Program-made: the position numbers and the translations under genes | Part shown: piece after piece, positions 1 through 7,531 of the stretch | How the letters are laid out: each line of letters starts with the position of its first letter | How positions within the stretch are numbered: position 1 is the stretch's first letter | Source: RGIG3009 sp964490085 | GTDB taxonomy: Bacteria; Bacillota; Clostridia; Oscillospirales; Acutalibacteraceae | DNA length: 13,297 bases | NCBI GenBank assembly: GCA_964490085.1 | Contig: CAZBAO010000042.1 | Coordinates: forward strand, 1-13,297 | Direction: 5' to 3' | Notes under the pieces: generated by a model | The model's database searches: none | Seen by the model: only the letters and a program-made list of their open reading frames with translations | What the model was told of the DNA's origin: nothing

Positions 1-62
1 ATAGTGCGCATTTGCGCTTTTGCACCGCACCAAAGCCTCCCTTGTGTAAAGGGAGCCTTTTT
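1..62 (+). terminator. Hairpin with T-run, plus-strand terminator or dispersed palindrome fragment
   Basis: A stem forms between 32-43 and 49-60: CTCCCTT (37-43) pairs with AAGGGAG (49-55) around the loop GTGTA, and after one C-C mismatch AAAG (32-35) pairs with CTTT (57-60). Five T residues (58-62) follow on the plus strand, so it could end a plus-strand transcript arriving from left of the window. The GC-rich stretch before it (GTGCG at 4-8, CGCAC at 26-30) makes it also look like one edge of a dispersed intergenic palindrome of the kind seen in clostridial genomes. No gene overlaps it. Confidence 0.5.
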
Positions 63-77
63 GAAACCGTTAATGAT

Positions 78-118
78 TGCAAAAATCCGACCTGTGATGG
101 AAACCACAGGTCGGATTT
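78..118 (-). terminator. Intrinsic terminator of the sugar-transport operon
   Basis: A perfect 14-bp stem joins 83-96 (AAATCCGACCTGTG) and 105-118, with an 8-base loop at 97-104. Read on the minus strand, the stem runs into five T residues (plus-strand A81-A85). It lies 71 bases past the stop codon of the last permease gene and is the only strong terminator-like structure in line with the eight minus-strand genes, so it most likely marks the 3' end of their transcript. The plus-strand side has only a short T-run, so termination should be mainly one-directional. Confidence 0.85.
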
Positions 119-189
119 AACTGTTTTACGAGCACCCGCCAAACGCAACGGTTTGTTTTCTTGTTTGTGTAAGTGTAGAAAAAACGGGA

Positions 190-1101
190 TCATTCCCATC
201 TGCGGATGCAAAGGCGATTGTACAAGCCGAGCACCACGCCCATGACTGCCAAAACAATGCCGAAATACAGCCACAGCATTGCAGAGCTTTGGTCGTATAT
301 CTGTTTGTCCTGCAACAGAGCAAACGCCTGAACCATCAACGGATTGTCCGTAGCAGTGAAAAGCTGGATCATCGTGTAGATCAGTACCAGCGTGATAACG
401 TGACGCAAGCTGGGAACGGTAACCATCCAGAATTCTTCCCATTTGTTGGCGCCCTCGATCTTGGATACCTCGTACAGCTGTGCGGGAATGCTTTGCAGAC
501 CTGCTAAGAACAGAATCGTTTGCACACCGCAGTTCCAGACAAGACTGAACACGTTGCTTAACAGGCTTCCCAGCATTTCCGCGATCTGGTCGGGTAATTC
601 AAGCTTTTGGAGAATACCATCGAAGTCGACGATACTGCCGTAGGCACCCTGCTCCTCACCACTGTTCATGTTGAATATCGGAACGTTGACCGTACTGCTG
701 GACAGCACGCCGACGATCGGTGACGACGCAATGATGATGGGCAAAGAATAGATCGCACGGAAGATGGTGCGGCCGGCAAATTGCTGGTTAAGAACCACAG
801 CCAGGATCAGGCTCAGTGCCAGAACGATCGGGAGCGTGTATCCGATCAAGCCTAACGAGCTCGTCAGGTTGTTGACGTAGTTGGGATCCTCGTTGAGGAT
901 GTAATCGAAATGCGTCAGACCTGCGAAAACCGTTTGCATACCGTCTTCCGTGATCTTTGCATCGGAAAACGCGTATATGAATGAGGAAATGAGCGGAACG
1001 ATAAAGAATAATACTAAACCTAACATCCAGTGCGCTACAAACGTGTAACCCATTCGTTCACGCCGAGCGACCAGACCGGTTTGCTTTTGCCAAAATTTCA
1101 T
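190..1101 (-). CDS. Carbohydrate ABC transporter permease, MalF type (second copy)
   Basis: This is an inner subunit of a CUT1 sugar importer that spans the membrane and docks the ATPase. The 303-residue product has about six hydrophobic segments. A cytoplasmic coupling (EAA) loop lies near residues 210-232, reading EVSKIEGA then VTVPSL, a slightly degenerate form of EAA...G...LP. A soluble insert around residues 140-175 lies in an extracellular loop. An in-frame start exists at 1137, but ATG 1101 is preferred because AAGGAGG sits 9 bases upstream of it; the longer form would overlap the DUF5696 gene. It is the last gene of the operon, 19 bases after DUF5696 and before the terminator at 78-118. 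No MalG partner follows it, so its partner may be the first gene of the operon (12862-11939). The sugar is unknown. Confidence 0.93.
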   Translation of the reverse strand: MKFWQKQTGLVARRERMGYTFVAHWMLGLVLFFIVPLISSFIYAFSDAKITEDGMQTVFAGLTHFDYILNEDPNYVNNLTSSLGLIGYTLPIVLALSLILAVVLNQQFAGRTIFRAIYSLPIIIASSPIVGVLSSSTVNVPIFNMNSGEEQGAYGSIVDFDGILQKLELPDQIAEMLGSLLSNVFSLVWNCGVQTILFLAGLQSIPAQLYEVSKIEGANKWEEFWMVTVPSLRHVITLVLIYTMIQLFTATDNPLMVQAFALLQDKQIYDQSSAMLWLYFGIVLAVMGVVLGLYNRLCIRRWE

Positions 1102-1120
1102 AGCGTGTTCCCTCCTTCCA

Positions 1121-3355
1121 TTAATATCGGACTTCAAAGCCGGCTAATTCACCGACCGGTGAGTCCGCGGCCGCGCTGCTGTGGTTGACGTACAGCGTTA
1201 CGCCGTTATCAAATACGGTTTCGGTCACGGAATCCGACAATCTCGTATAACGTTCGATACCGGCACCGGCAAGCTTTTCGAACAGGGGAGCGTATTTGCC
1301 CATCACCTCAGAGATAAGCTCTGCGTTTGCCTCGAAGCCGCAAGCATACAGCTTATTGGCACCCAAGCCGAGGTAGACCAGATCGGTCTCGTCGAGATCC
1401 ATGTCGTACTCATACAGCACGGAGAAGCTCAGGTTCGCACCGTAGGCAAGTGTTCTGAGAACGGCGCGATCGGGGTCGTCCGCTAAATTAACGGATTCAC
1501 CGAAGATCGGTTTCGTGCCGCGGAACACCAGCTCGTAGAACGGGATCTCTTCATCCAGCGAGTAGTCGCCGCCGTTATCCGTCGGGACATCAAATACCAA
1601 CGTTGACGAGATCGCCGAATACGAGTTCGGGCCGCCTGCTACCTCGTGACCACCGTCTAACAGCGTTTTGATCGTTTCCGAAACGGTGGTCTGGGTGTTA
1701 CCTTTTGCATAATAAGCGGGGTCGGAGAAATCCGAGTATGCCATATGGCCTAACGACATCAAGCTGATTCCCGAAACGTTCAGCTTGTCTGCCGCACTGA
1801 GCAGTTTTTTCGTTACGCTCGGCAGCTTGGTGCGACTTAACAGAAAATACGTGTACTCTTCTTTGAACTGACGCTGCGGCGTGCTAAGCGGATAGCACAT
1901 GACCTTACGCATGCTGGCGGTCTGCGCTGCGTCCGACGTGGTAGAGAGGCCGTTTCCGCTGCGGCTAAAGCGAACCAGATCGAAATCCGAGAACAGCGAG
2001 ATCCCTTGCTCTTGGCAATAGGTTTCCAAGGCCTGACGCGACGCGTCGTTCCCGAATATGGAAGAGAACGAGAAGCCGCCTGCTATCTTGCCGGGGCTGA
2101 CACCGCGATCACCGAAGCCTACCAATCGAACGGTGGGTGTGACGGTGGTGCTTTGCGACAAGGTGCTCAGCATGCTTTGAGCTTGTGCAAAGGTCGTGGC
2201 GACAGCCGTGCTGTCGTGCGGAATACCCAAGAAGGAATCCGTGACCTGTGCACCGCCCAAAACGGTCAGACCGTAGCTGCTGTCAACCGTTGTTGTGACC
2301 AGGTTGCCCGTGCTTTCCAAATATTCGCGGTAGCATTTCGCCATGCCGTTGTAGTCTGCCGATTCACCGGCCAACGGGAAATAGGACAGGGTCAGATTTA
2401 CGGTCGAGCGACCTTTTGATGCCACGGAATACGTATCGCCGCCACCGAGAACCTTTTTGTTGTTCGAGGAGGTGGCCAAAGAGTCGTAGCCGCGGACATA
2501 ATAGGTCGGATACACGTTCGAATAGCCGGTACGTGCGTTGCCGGCTTCCGCCTCAATGACGACAGATTCCGCGCCGTCCTTCATCACGCAAAGCAGAGCA
2601 TCCTCGCCGTTTTTCACACCAAAAACGGGTAAGCGGAGCGCTTCGCTGTCGTTGTCGACCGTGGCATATATACGGGAAAGGTCGTCACCGTATACGTTAC
2701 CGCTGTATTTACGGGTTCCGCTCGCGGTCTCCTCGGCGTACATCAAGGCACCGGAGCCGGAAGGAATGAACAAATACGAGTCTTCGTTCTCGTTGAGCGC
2801 CGAGCACAAGAACGGTGCAACGGACACGGCAACGATCTTGTAGCCGTCGCCCTCACTGATGTTCTGCACATCAACCGTTACGTCCAACGAGTTCGCGCCC
2901 AAGGTGTAGATGATCGGAACGGAGATCTGCAGGTTCGCAAAGTAATAGGTCACGCGGATACCGTTGTCCACCTTTTCACAGGATACCTTACCGTCCTGCA
3001 CGGCATCCGTGTAGCCACGATAGGTGTCCCACGTCAGGTTGGCCTCGGAAAGAGCCGTGATATTGACAGTGGAGTTGACGTTTGCACTCGCACCGCCTTC
3101 CTGCAGATATTCGTACGGAATGTTGGACCAGATCTTTCCGGTCTGCACATCCTTGAGCATGACGCAATAGGCGGTATCGTCCCAAATGAGCTCGTAGTTG
3201 GCGTTGGATGCTAACACGCCGCTCTCAACAACAGACACCTCTGCCTCCGCGTCATAAGCGGGATACTCCTCATTTTTAGATATGCTGCAGCCGGTCATTC
3301 CCACCATTCCGATGAGTAGGAAACAGCACATCACCAATAATACGCATTTTTTCAT
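1121..3355 (-). CDS. DUF5696-type surface lipoprotein, possible glycan-active enzyme
   Basis: This is a 744-residue protein with a lipoprotein signal: Lys2-Lys3, a hydrophobic run, and lipobox MTGC with Cys23 as the lipidated residue, so it should be anchored outside the membrane. Residues about 50-330 look like a beta-sandwich (start NYELIWDD...MLKDVQTGKIW). Residues about 360-640 alternate strands and helices as in a TIM-barrel, with acidic patches SDFD (456-459) and SDFSDP (541-546). A C-terminal beta domain follows, ending in the typical FDNGVTLYVN (715-724). I place it in DUF5696 from remembered family features; no function is established. A beta-sandwich plus barrel is the layout of several glycosidase families, so an enzymatic role is plausible inference. 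ATG 3355 is preferred over 3391 because AAGGA lies 8-9 bases upstream. It sits 45 bases after the YIP1 gene and 19 before the last permease. Confidence 0.85.
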   Translation of the reverse strand: MKKCVLLVMCCFLLIGMVGMTGCSISKNEEYPAYDAEAEVSVVESGVLASNANYELIWDDTAYCVMLKDVQTGKIWSNIPYEYLQEGGASANVNSTVNITALSEANLTWDTYRGYTDAVQDGKVSCEKVDNGIRVTYYFANLQISVPIIYTLGANSLDVTVDVQNISEGDGYKIVAVSVAPFLCSALNENEDSYLFIPSGSGALMYAEETASGTRKYSGNVYGDDLSRIYATVDNDSEALRLPVFGVKNGEDALLCVMKDGAESVVIEAEAGNARTGYSNVYPTYYVRGYDSLATSSNNKKVLGGGDTYSVASKGRSTVNLTLSYFPLAGESADYNGMAKCYREYLESTGNLVTTTVDSSYGLTVLGGAQVTDSFLGIPHDSTAVATTFAQAQSMLSTLSQSTTVTPTVRLVGFGDRGVSPGKIAGGFSFSSIFGNDASRQALETYCQEQGISLFSDFDLVRFSRSGNGLSTTSDAAQTASMRKVMCYPLSTPQRQFKEEYTYFLLSRTKLPSVTKKLLSAADKLNVSGISLMSLGHMAYSDFSDPAYYAKGNTQTTVSETIKTLLDGGHEVAGGPNSYSAISSTLVFDVPTDNGGDYSLDEEIPFYELVFRGTKPIFGESVNLADDPDRAVLRTLAYGANLSFSVLYEYDMDLDETDLVYLGLGANKLYACGFEANAELISEVMGKYAPLFEKLAGAGIERYTRLSDSVTETVFDNGVTLYVNHSSAAADSPVGELAGFEVRY

Positions 3356-3400
3356 ACTGCACATCCTTAATACATGAAAATCGAATACCATGATGGGAGA

Positions 3401-5509
3401 CTAAGGTCTATACTTTACTTCCATGAAAATGGAGTACAGGAAATTCCAGAGCTGCTGAAGCAGGATCACCATGATGAAGCCGATGCAGATCGCAAGGATC
3501 ATGCAGACGATCGTTACCGCACCGGTAATCAGGAATTTCGGGAAGGTGTATTCGTGAACCGTCATAATACCGATGGCTAAGAGGAAGAAGGTGTAGATCA
3601 TAACCACGGTATGGATGCCGTTCATCAGCGTGCCGCCCGAAAGCGGGAGAAAGTGGGAAAGTCCCACGTAAAGGAAGGTATATACGATGAGGGGTAACAG
3701 CGAATAGGCCGTTACGATCAAGATCTCTTTAAAGGTGCCTTTGCCGGAGAACAGCGAGCACATCAACCAGTTGACGACGCTCCACAAGAGAACCAAACCA
3801 ATGGTTTGAGCCAACGTGAACAGGACGTTATAGGTCGTGGCACTGTTTTTGTTGAATAAGAAGCCGGTTGAAGTGGCTTGCAGGGCGGTCGAGAAGAAGA
3901 ACAGTACGATGAGGATGATCGCAATGATCAGCGAGCCCTGTTTCTTGTATTTGAGATCCTCAAAGCCGCGGAACGGATGCGCAATAACCGTAAAGAGATT
4001 CCTTACTTTGGTGTTTTGGATAAGCGGTGTTTCACGTTTCTTCAATCGAACCAGTAATATGGCGATTCCGACGACCAGAAGCAGTACACCCGCTAAGAAC
4101 CAGACAAAATAACGGGCAACAAACTGCTTAATGACAACCTGCCACGCCAAATCGTAGGTGACGTAATCCATACCTTTTTCGGAATATTCCAAAGCTGCCT
4201 CGTAGTCTTTGGCACTGTAGGCTGCGTTTGCCAGACCGCGATATGCCAGCTGACAGCCGGCATCCTGCTCGATAACCTGCTCCCACAACGGTTCTGCTTC
4301 CGTATAGTCACCTGCAAGCGTCAGCGTTTGAGCTTTGAATAACAGGGCACCGAAATCGGTCTGTTCAAATACGGTGATCTTCGCGGTCTTTGAATCTGCT
4401 ACCAGCAGCATATCGCCCTGCAGGGCAAGCGCGGTCGGGGTATTAAACGTGCCGAGCTTCGTGCCGGAGCCGAGACCTCCGCCGAAGCTGCCAAGCAGGT
4501 TACAGCTGTTGTCGTATACGTAAATAAGGCCGTACGTGGCGTCTAACACAAACATATAATCTTCGGGATTGACGTCAATGGCAACCAAATTCTGCACGTA
4601 CTTCATGGAAGGAACACTCGGCTCAAGGAAGTTAAAGGAGTCGGAGGAGTTGGCAGAACCGGACAGCTCACGTCTTAACAGAATATTGGAGCCGCCCGCG
4701 CTGATCTTGCGGATCTGACCCTTGCTGTTTGACCAAAGATTCGTTTTGCCGGAGCATACCGTTAAGTAGCCGTTCGAGTCGATCGCCATATCGATAAACG
4801 AATACGGAAGAACCTTTGAGGAGGATTCCTTTTTCGTATCGTTACTGGTAAGCTTATCGAACAGGTAGGAAATCGTATTGAGCGCTGTCGCAGTTACGCG
4901 GTTAGCGCCAAAGAAGCCCATGAATTCATTGGAAGGAGAATACGCCAGAGCACCGTAATAGCAGCCCATGCTGGTAATGTACGCGTACCCGTCTTCGTCC
5001 TTTATGAAGTGTGTGGGCTGATAGATAAAATCGTCGGGAATAAGCGGAGAATCCGGCAACCCCCAAGATTCTTTAAACAGACCCGTTGAGTCGGTGACGA
5101 GAATTCTGCCGTTATCGGTATCCGAAACGTAGAGATCACCGTTGGTATCGACGAAAACACCCTTGGCACCCGAAAAATCGATCTTTATGCCGTCTGCATC
5201 GCGGGCAACAATAACTTCCTTGAGAGTGTGGTCAGGGTTTAAGACTACGATCTCGGAAGATCCGCTTAACAGGATATAGACATAGCCGTCCTCCGTGCAG
5301 TGAAGATCCGAAATTTCACTAAATGAATCTTCAAAGCCCAGATCTTCTGCCGAAATGGTGCGAGTTGCCGCGTAAAGTTCGCGAGAAAGTGCCTGTGTAC
5401 GGGAGCCGTTCGGTTCTACATTATGAGTGTAGGAATCCGCAGACACCGCAATGCCCGAACCCGCGATCAGCAGTATGGCAACGCAAATGGCCGAAATTAT
5501 TTTTTTCAA
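3401..5509 (-). CDS. Membrane protein with NHL-type propeller, TPR and YIP1 domains
   Basis: The 702-residue product has an N-terminal signal peptide (cleavage likely after VSA, residue 24). A beta-propeller follows (about 60-385) with NHL-like repeats such as GVFVDTNGDLYVSDTDNGRI (117-136), then TPR-like helices (about 386-455) and a transmembrane helix (466-487). A basic stretch RLKKRE comes next, then a YIP1-like domain with about five membrane helices (505-690). The predicted topology puts propeller and TPRs outside the cell and tethers them to YIP1. The start is TTG at 5509, supported by AGGTGG six bases upstream and by the signal peptide beginning there; no nearby ATG fits. It lies 36 bases after the MalG gene and 45 before DUF5696. 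I recall this pair beside sugar ABC genes in other Bacillota. Its role is unknown; a glycan-sensing or complex-organising part is inference. Confidence 0.85.
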   Translation of the reverse strand: MKKIISAICVAILLIAGSGIAVSADSYTHNVEPNGSRTQALSRELYAATRTISAEDLGFEDSFSEISDLHCTEDGYVYILLSGSSEIVVLNPDHTLKEVIVARDADGIKIDFSGAKGVFVDTNGDLYVSDTDNGRILVTDSTGLFKESWGLPDSPLIPDDFIYQPTHFIKDEDGYAYITSMGCYYGALAYSPSNEFMGFFGANRVTATALNTISYLFDKLTSNDTKKESSSKVLPYSFIDMAIDSNGYLTVCSGKTNLWSNSKGQIRKISAGGSNILLRRELSGSANSSDSFNFLEPSVPSMKYVQNLVAIDVNPEDYMFVLDATYGLIYVYDNSCNLLGSFGGGLGSGTKLGTFNTPTALALQGDMLLVADSKTAKITVFEQTDFGALLFKAQTLTLAGDYTEAEPLWEQVIEQDAGCQLAYRGLANAAYSAKDYEAALEYSEKGMDYVTYDLAWQVVIKQFVARYFVWFLAGVLLLVVGIAILLVRLKKRETPLIQNTKVRNLFTVIAHPFRGFEDLKYKKQGSLIIAIILIVLFFFSTALQATSTGFLFNKNSATTYNVLFTLAQTIGLVLLWSVVNWLMCSLFSGKGTFKEILIVTAYSLLPLIVYTFLYVGLSHFLPLSGGTLMNGIHTVVMIYTFFLLAIGIMTVHEYTFPKFLITGAVTIVCMILAICIGFIMVILLQQLWNFLYSIFMEVKYRP

Positions 5510-5545
5510 GACAATCCACCTAACTTTCGCTTGTCACTCTGCTTC

Positions 5546-6445
5546 TTACTTAATGCCGGAGCTACTCATAGTTTCAATAACGTTGCTCTGTGAAATGAAG
5601 TATACTATGATCGGCGGGATCATCATCAACACCGTCGCCGCCATTGCACTGCCCGATCGGGCTATACCGCCGTTCGTGATGTTCGTCATGACCTGCGGGA
5701 GAAGCTTTAACTCCTCGCTGAAGATGGTTCCGCTCGGTACTACAGACCACAGGTCGCGGAACGAGAACAGCATCAGCGTCATCCACGAGGGCTTCGCGAT
5801 CGGCATGACGATCTGCCAGTAGATGCGACCCATTCCGGCGCCGTCAATACGCGCCGCTTCCATAAGGGCGTTCGGTACGCTCACGTCGATAAACTGTTTC
5901 ATCAGGAAGCAGCCCATCGCTGAGGGGATCGCCGGAAACAGATATACGAGATATGTATCGACGATGCCGATCGTACTAAAGATCAAATACTGCGGAACCG
6001 ACAGCGTATAGTGGTTGTACAGCAGCGCAAACTGCACGATCATGAACAGGATCTTTCTGCCCTTGATCTGCGATTTGGAGAAAACAAACGCCGCAGCCGA
6101 CGCAGCCATAACGTGCAAGATAACACCGGACACTGCCACGAACACACTGTTGAAGAAATACCGCTCCATCGGAACACGTAGGGTGTTCAAAAGAGAAGGA
6201 AGGGCAATATAGTTCTCCAGCGTCGGACGATGCACCAAAAAGCGCGGCGGGAAGATAAGCAATTCATCCAGCGGCTTAAAGGAGGTGCAGATACAATATA
6301 TCATCGGCAAAACCGTGAAAGTACCTGCTAATATCAAGAGGGAAAAATACAGAACCGAGCCCGCCTTCGAGCGAGTATACCGTCGGTATTCCGAACGCTT
6401 TTTCGGACGCAGCATACGGACTTTTTTTACCGTGTTGTTAGTCAA
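5546..6445 (-). CDS. Carbohydrate ABC transporter permease, MalG type (first pair)
   Basis: This CUT1 permease subunit has 299 residues, about six membrane helices and a clear coupling loop (about residues 195-220): MEAARIDGAG followed by IVMP. It has the usual MalG-type N-terminus, with a basic tail before the first helix and TSFKP after it. The preferred start is TTG at 6445, because GGCGGTGA lies six bases upstream. GTG at 6451 is too close to that site, and ATG at 6415 has no good site; it would remove ten residues. The gene follows the MalF-type gene by 61 bases, the standard MalF-MalG order, so the two probably form one heterodimer fed by the binding protein at 7532-10327. Confidence 0.92.
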   Translation of the reverse strand: MTNNTVKKVRMLRPKKRSEYRRYTRSKAGSVLYFSLLILAGTFTVLPMIYCICTSFKPLDELLIFPPRFLVHRPTLENYIALPSLLNTLRVPMERYFFNSVFVAVSGVILHVMAASAAAFVFSKSQIKGRKILFMIVQFALLYNHYTLSVPQYLIFSTIGIVDTYLVYLFPAIPSAMGCFLMKQFIDVSVPNALMEAARIDGAGMGRIYWQIVMPIAKPSWMTLMLFSFRDLWSVVPSGTIFSEELKLLPQVMTNITNGGIARSGSAMAATVLMMIPPIIVYFISQSNVIETMSSSGIK

Positions 6446-6506
6446 ACACACTCACCGCCTAAGCAATAAAAATATAACATATCGTTCGTTGTTTTTATAC
6501 AATCTT

Positions 6507-7430
6507 TTAATCTTGCTTGCCCATTAAGTTCAGGGCGCCTCCCACGACGACGCGGAAGAATGCCATCATTAAGAACAGGAACACCGACAACGCTGCCGCA
6601 TATCCCATTTCATATCGTGCCGTACCAACGTCCTGTATTAAAGGAACCAACGTGTCGACCGAGTTGTTAACACTGGGATAACCGGCCAACGACGTCACGA
6701 CGGCACTGATCGAGAACACGGACTGAATCTGCATAACTGCGCTGAACAGCAAGATGCTCTTCATAGACGGAAGTGTGATGTACCACAGCTCGTGCCAGCG
6801 TGTGCGAACACCATCGATCGCACCGGCTTCGTAGAGCTCGGAATTCACGTTCTGCAAACCGGAGATGTTTGCCAAGAAGGAAACACCCATGCTCATCCAC
6901 AACTGAACGATCATAATGATCGTCCCGTTGTAGCTAACGTTTTTCATCCATTGGATCGGTTCTGTGATAAAGCCCATACTGATCAGCAGGTTGTTCACAT
7001 AACCGAAGCTGTCGCCCGAAAAGGCTACCTGCCAGATGTAATACGCGTTACCGACCAGCGCCGGTGCATAGAACAAAAACGACAGGATGCTACGGATCGT
7101 GTGCGGGAATTCGTTGATCAACCACGCAAGCAAAAAGGAAAGCAAAAAGCTTAGCGGGCCGGTAATAACGGCAAATTTCAACGTGTTTCCCAAAACCGTG
7201 AAAAACACACTGTCATCCGTGAACATACGCATATAGTTTTGGATACCCGTAAAAATCGGCGTCGAAACCATATCGTAATCGAAAAAGCTGAGCACTATTG
7301 AAGATCCCACCGGAATGAGTGTGCAGAGAATAAAGAACGACATAAACGGTGCCAGCAACAACCAGGAAACCGTGTTTTCGCCTGCTCCGGACAGTCGTGA
7401 TCTTGAGGTGGGTATTTTCTTTGTCTTCAC
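6507..7430 (-). CDS. Carbohydrate ABC transporter permease, MalF type (first pair)
   Basis: This 307-residue CUT1 permease subunit has about six membrane helices. The first is near residues 22-48, and the coupling loop lies at about 200-221: EAGAIDGVRT, then ITLPSM, a good EAA motif for contact with the ATPase. The start codon is GTG at 7430, with GGGAGG seven bases upstream. It comes 101 bases after the binding protein gene, separated by two hairpins, and 61 bases before its MalG partner. The binding protein-MalF-MalG order is the classic layout of this transporter family. No ATPase gene accompanies it, so a shared MsmX-like ATPase is expected (family knowledge). The substrate cannot be read from the sequence. 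Confidence 0.93.
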   Translation of the reverse strand: MKTKKIPTSRSRLSGAGENTVSWLLLAPFMSFFILCTLIPVGSSIVLSFFDYDMVSTPIFTGIQNYMRMFTDDSVFFTVLGNTLKFAVITGPLSFLLSFLLAWLINEFPHTIRSILSFLFYAPALVGNAYYIWQVAFSGDSFGYVNNLLISMGFITEPIQWMKNVSYNGTIIMIVQLWMSMGVSFLANISGLQNVNSELYEAGAIDGVRTRWHELWYITLPSMKSILLFSAVMQIQSVFSISAVVTSLAGYPSVNNSVDTLVPLIQDVGTARYEMGYAAALSVFLFLMMAFFRVVVGGALNLMGKQD

Positions 7431-7448
7431 CCTATTTCCTCCCCTTGT

Positions 7449-7502
7449 TACATAAGTCTGCTTATGTATCCGACAAGCGATCGTTGACCGCTTGTCGGAT
7501 AC
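7449..7502 (-). promoter_or_regulatory. Tandem hairpins between binding-protein and permease genes
   Basis: Two inverted repeats fill the gap. One is 7449-7456 paired with 7461-7468 (TACATAAG, loop TCTG). The other is a perfect 14-bp stem, 7466-7479 (GTATCCGACAAGCG) with 7489-7502 and a 9-base loop. They share three bases, so the fully extended forms exclude each other. No T-run follows on the minus strand, so neither is a standard intrinsic terminator. By analogy with malE-malF gaps, they may stabilise the upstream binding-protein mRNA or reduce read-through into the permease genes. Confidence 0.6.
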
Positions 7503-7531
7503 CGATCATTTTCAGAACGCATCAGGTTTCC

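Noticed and set aside
12..245. 77-residue open frame on the plus strand with many cysteines (CKCRKNG, CGCKGDC)
   Set aside because: It crosses the terminator hairpins and overlaps the 3' end of the permease gene. The Cys-rich look is a by-product of antisense reading, and there is no ribosome binding site.
6446..6506. Possible internal promoter (TTGTAT ... TATATT) between the two middle permeases
   Set aside because: The spacing is about 20 bases and neither hexamer matches well; read-through from upstream explains the genes.
7466..7502. Intrinsic terminator after the binding-protein gene
   Set aside because: The stem is strong, but no T-run follows on the minus strand; treated as a regulatory or stabilising hairpin.
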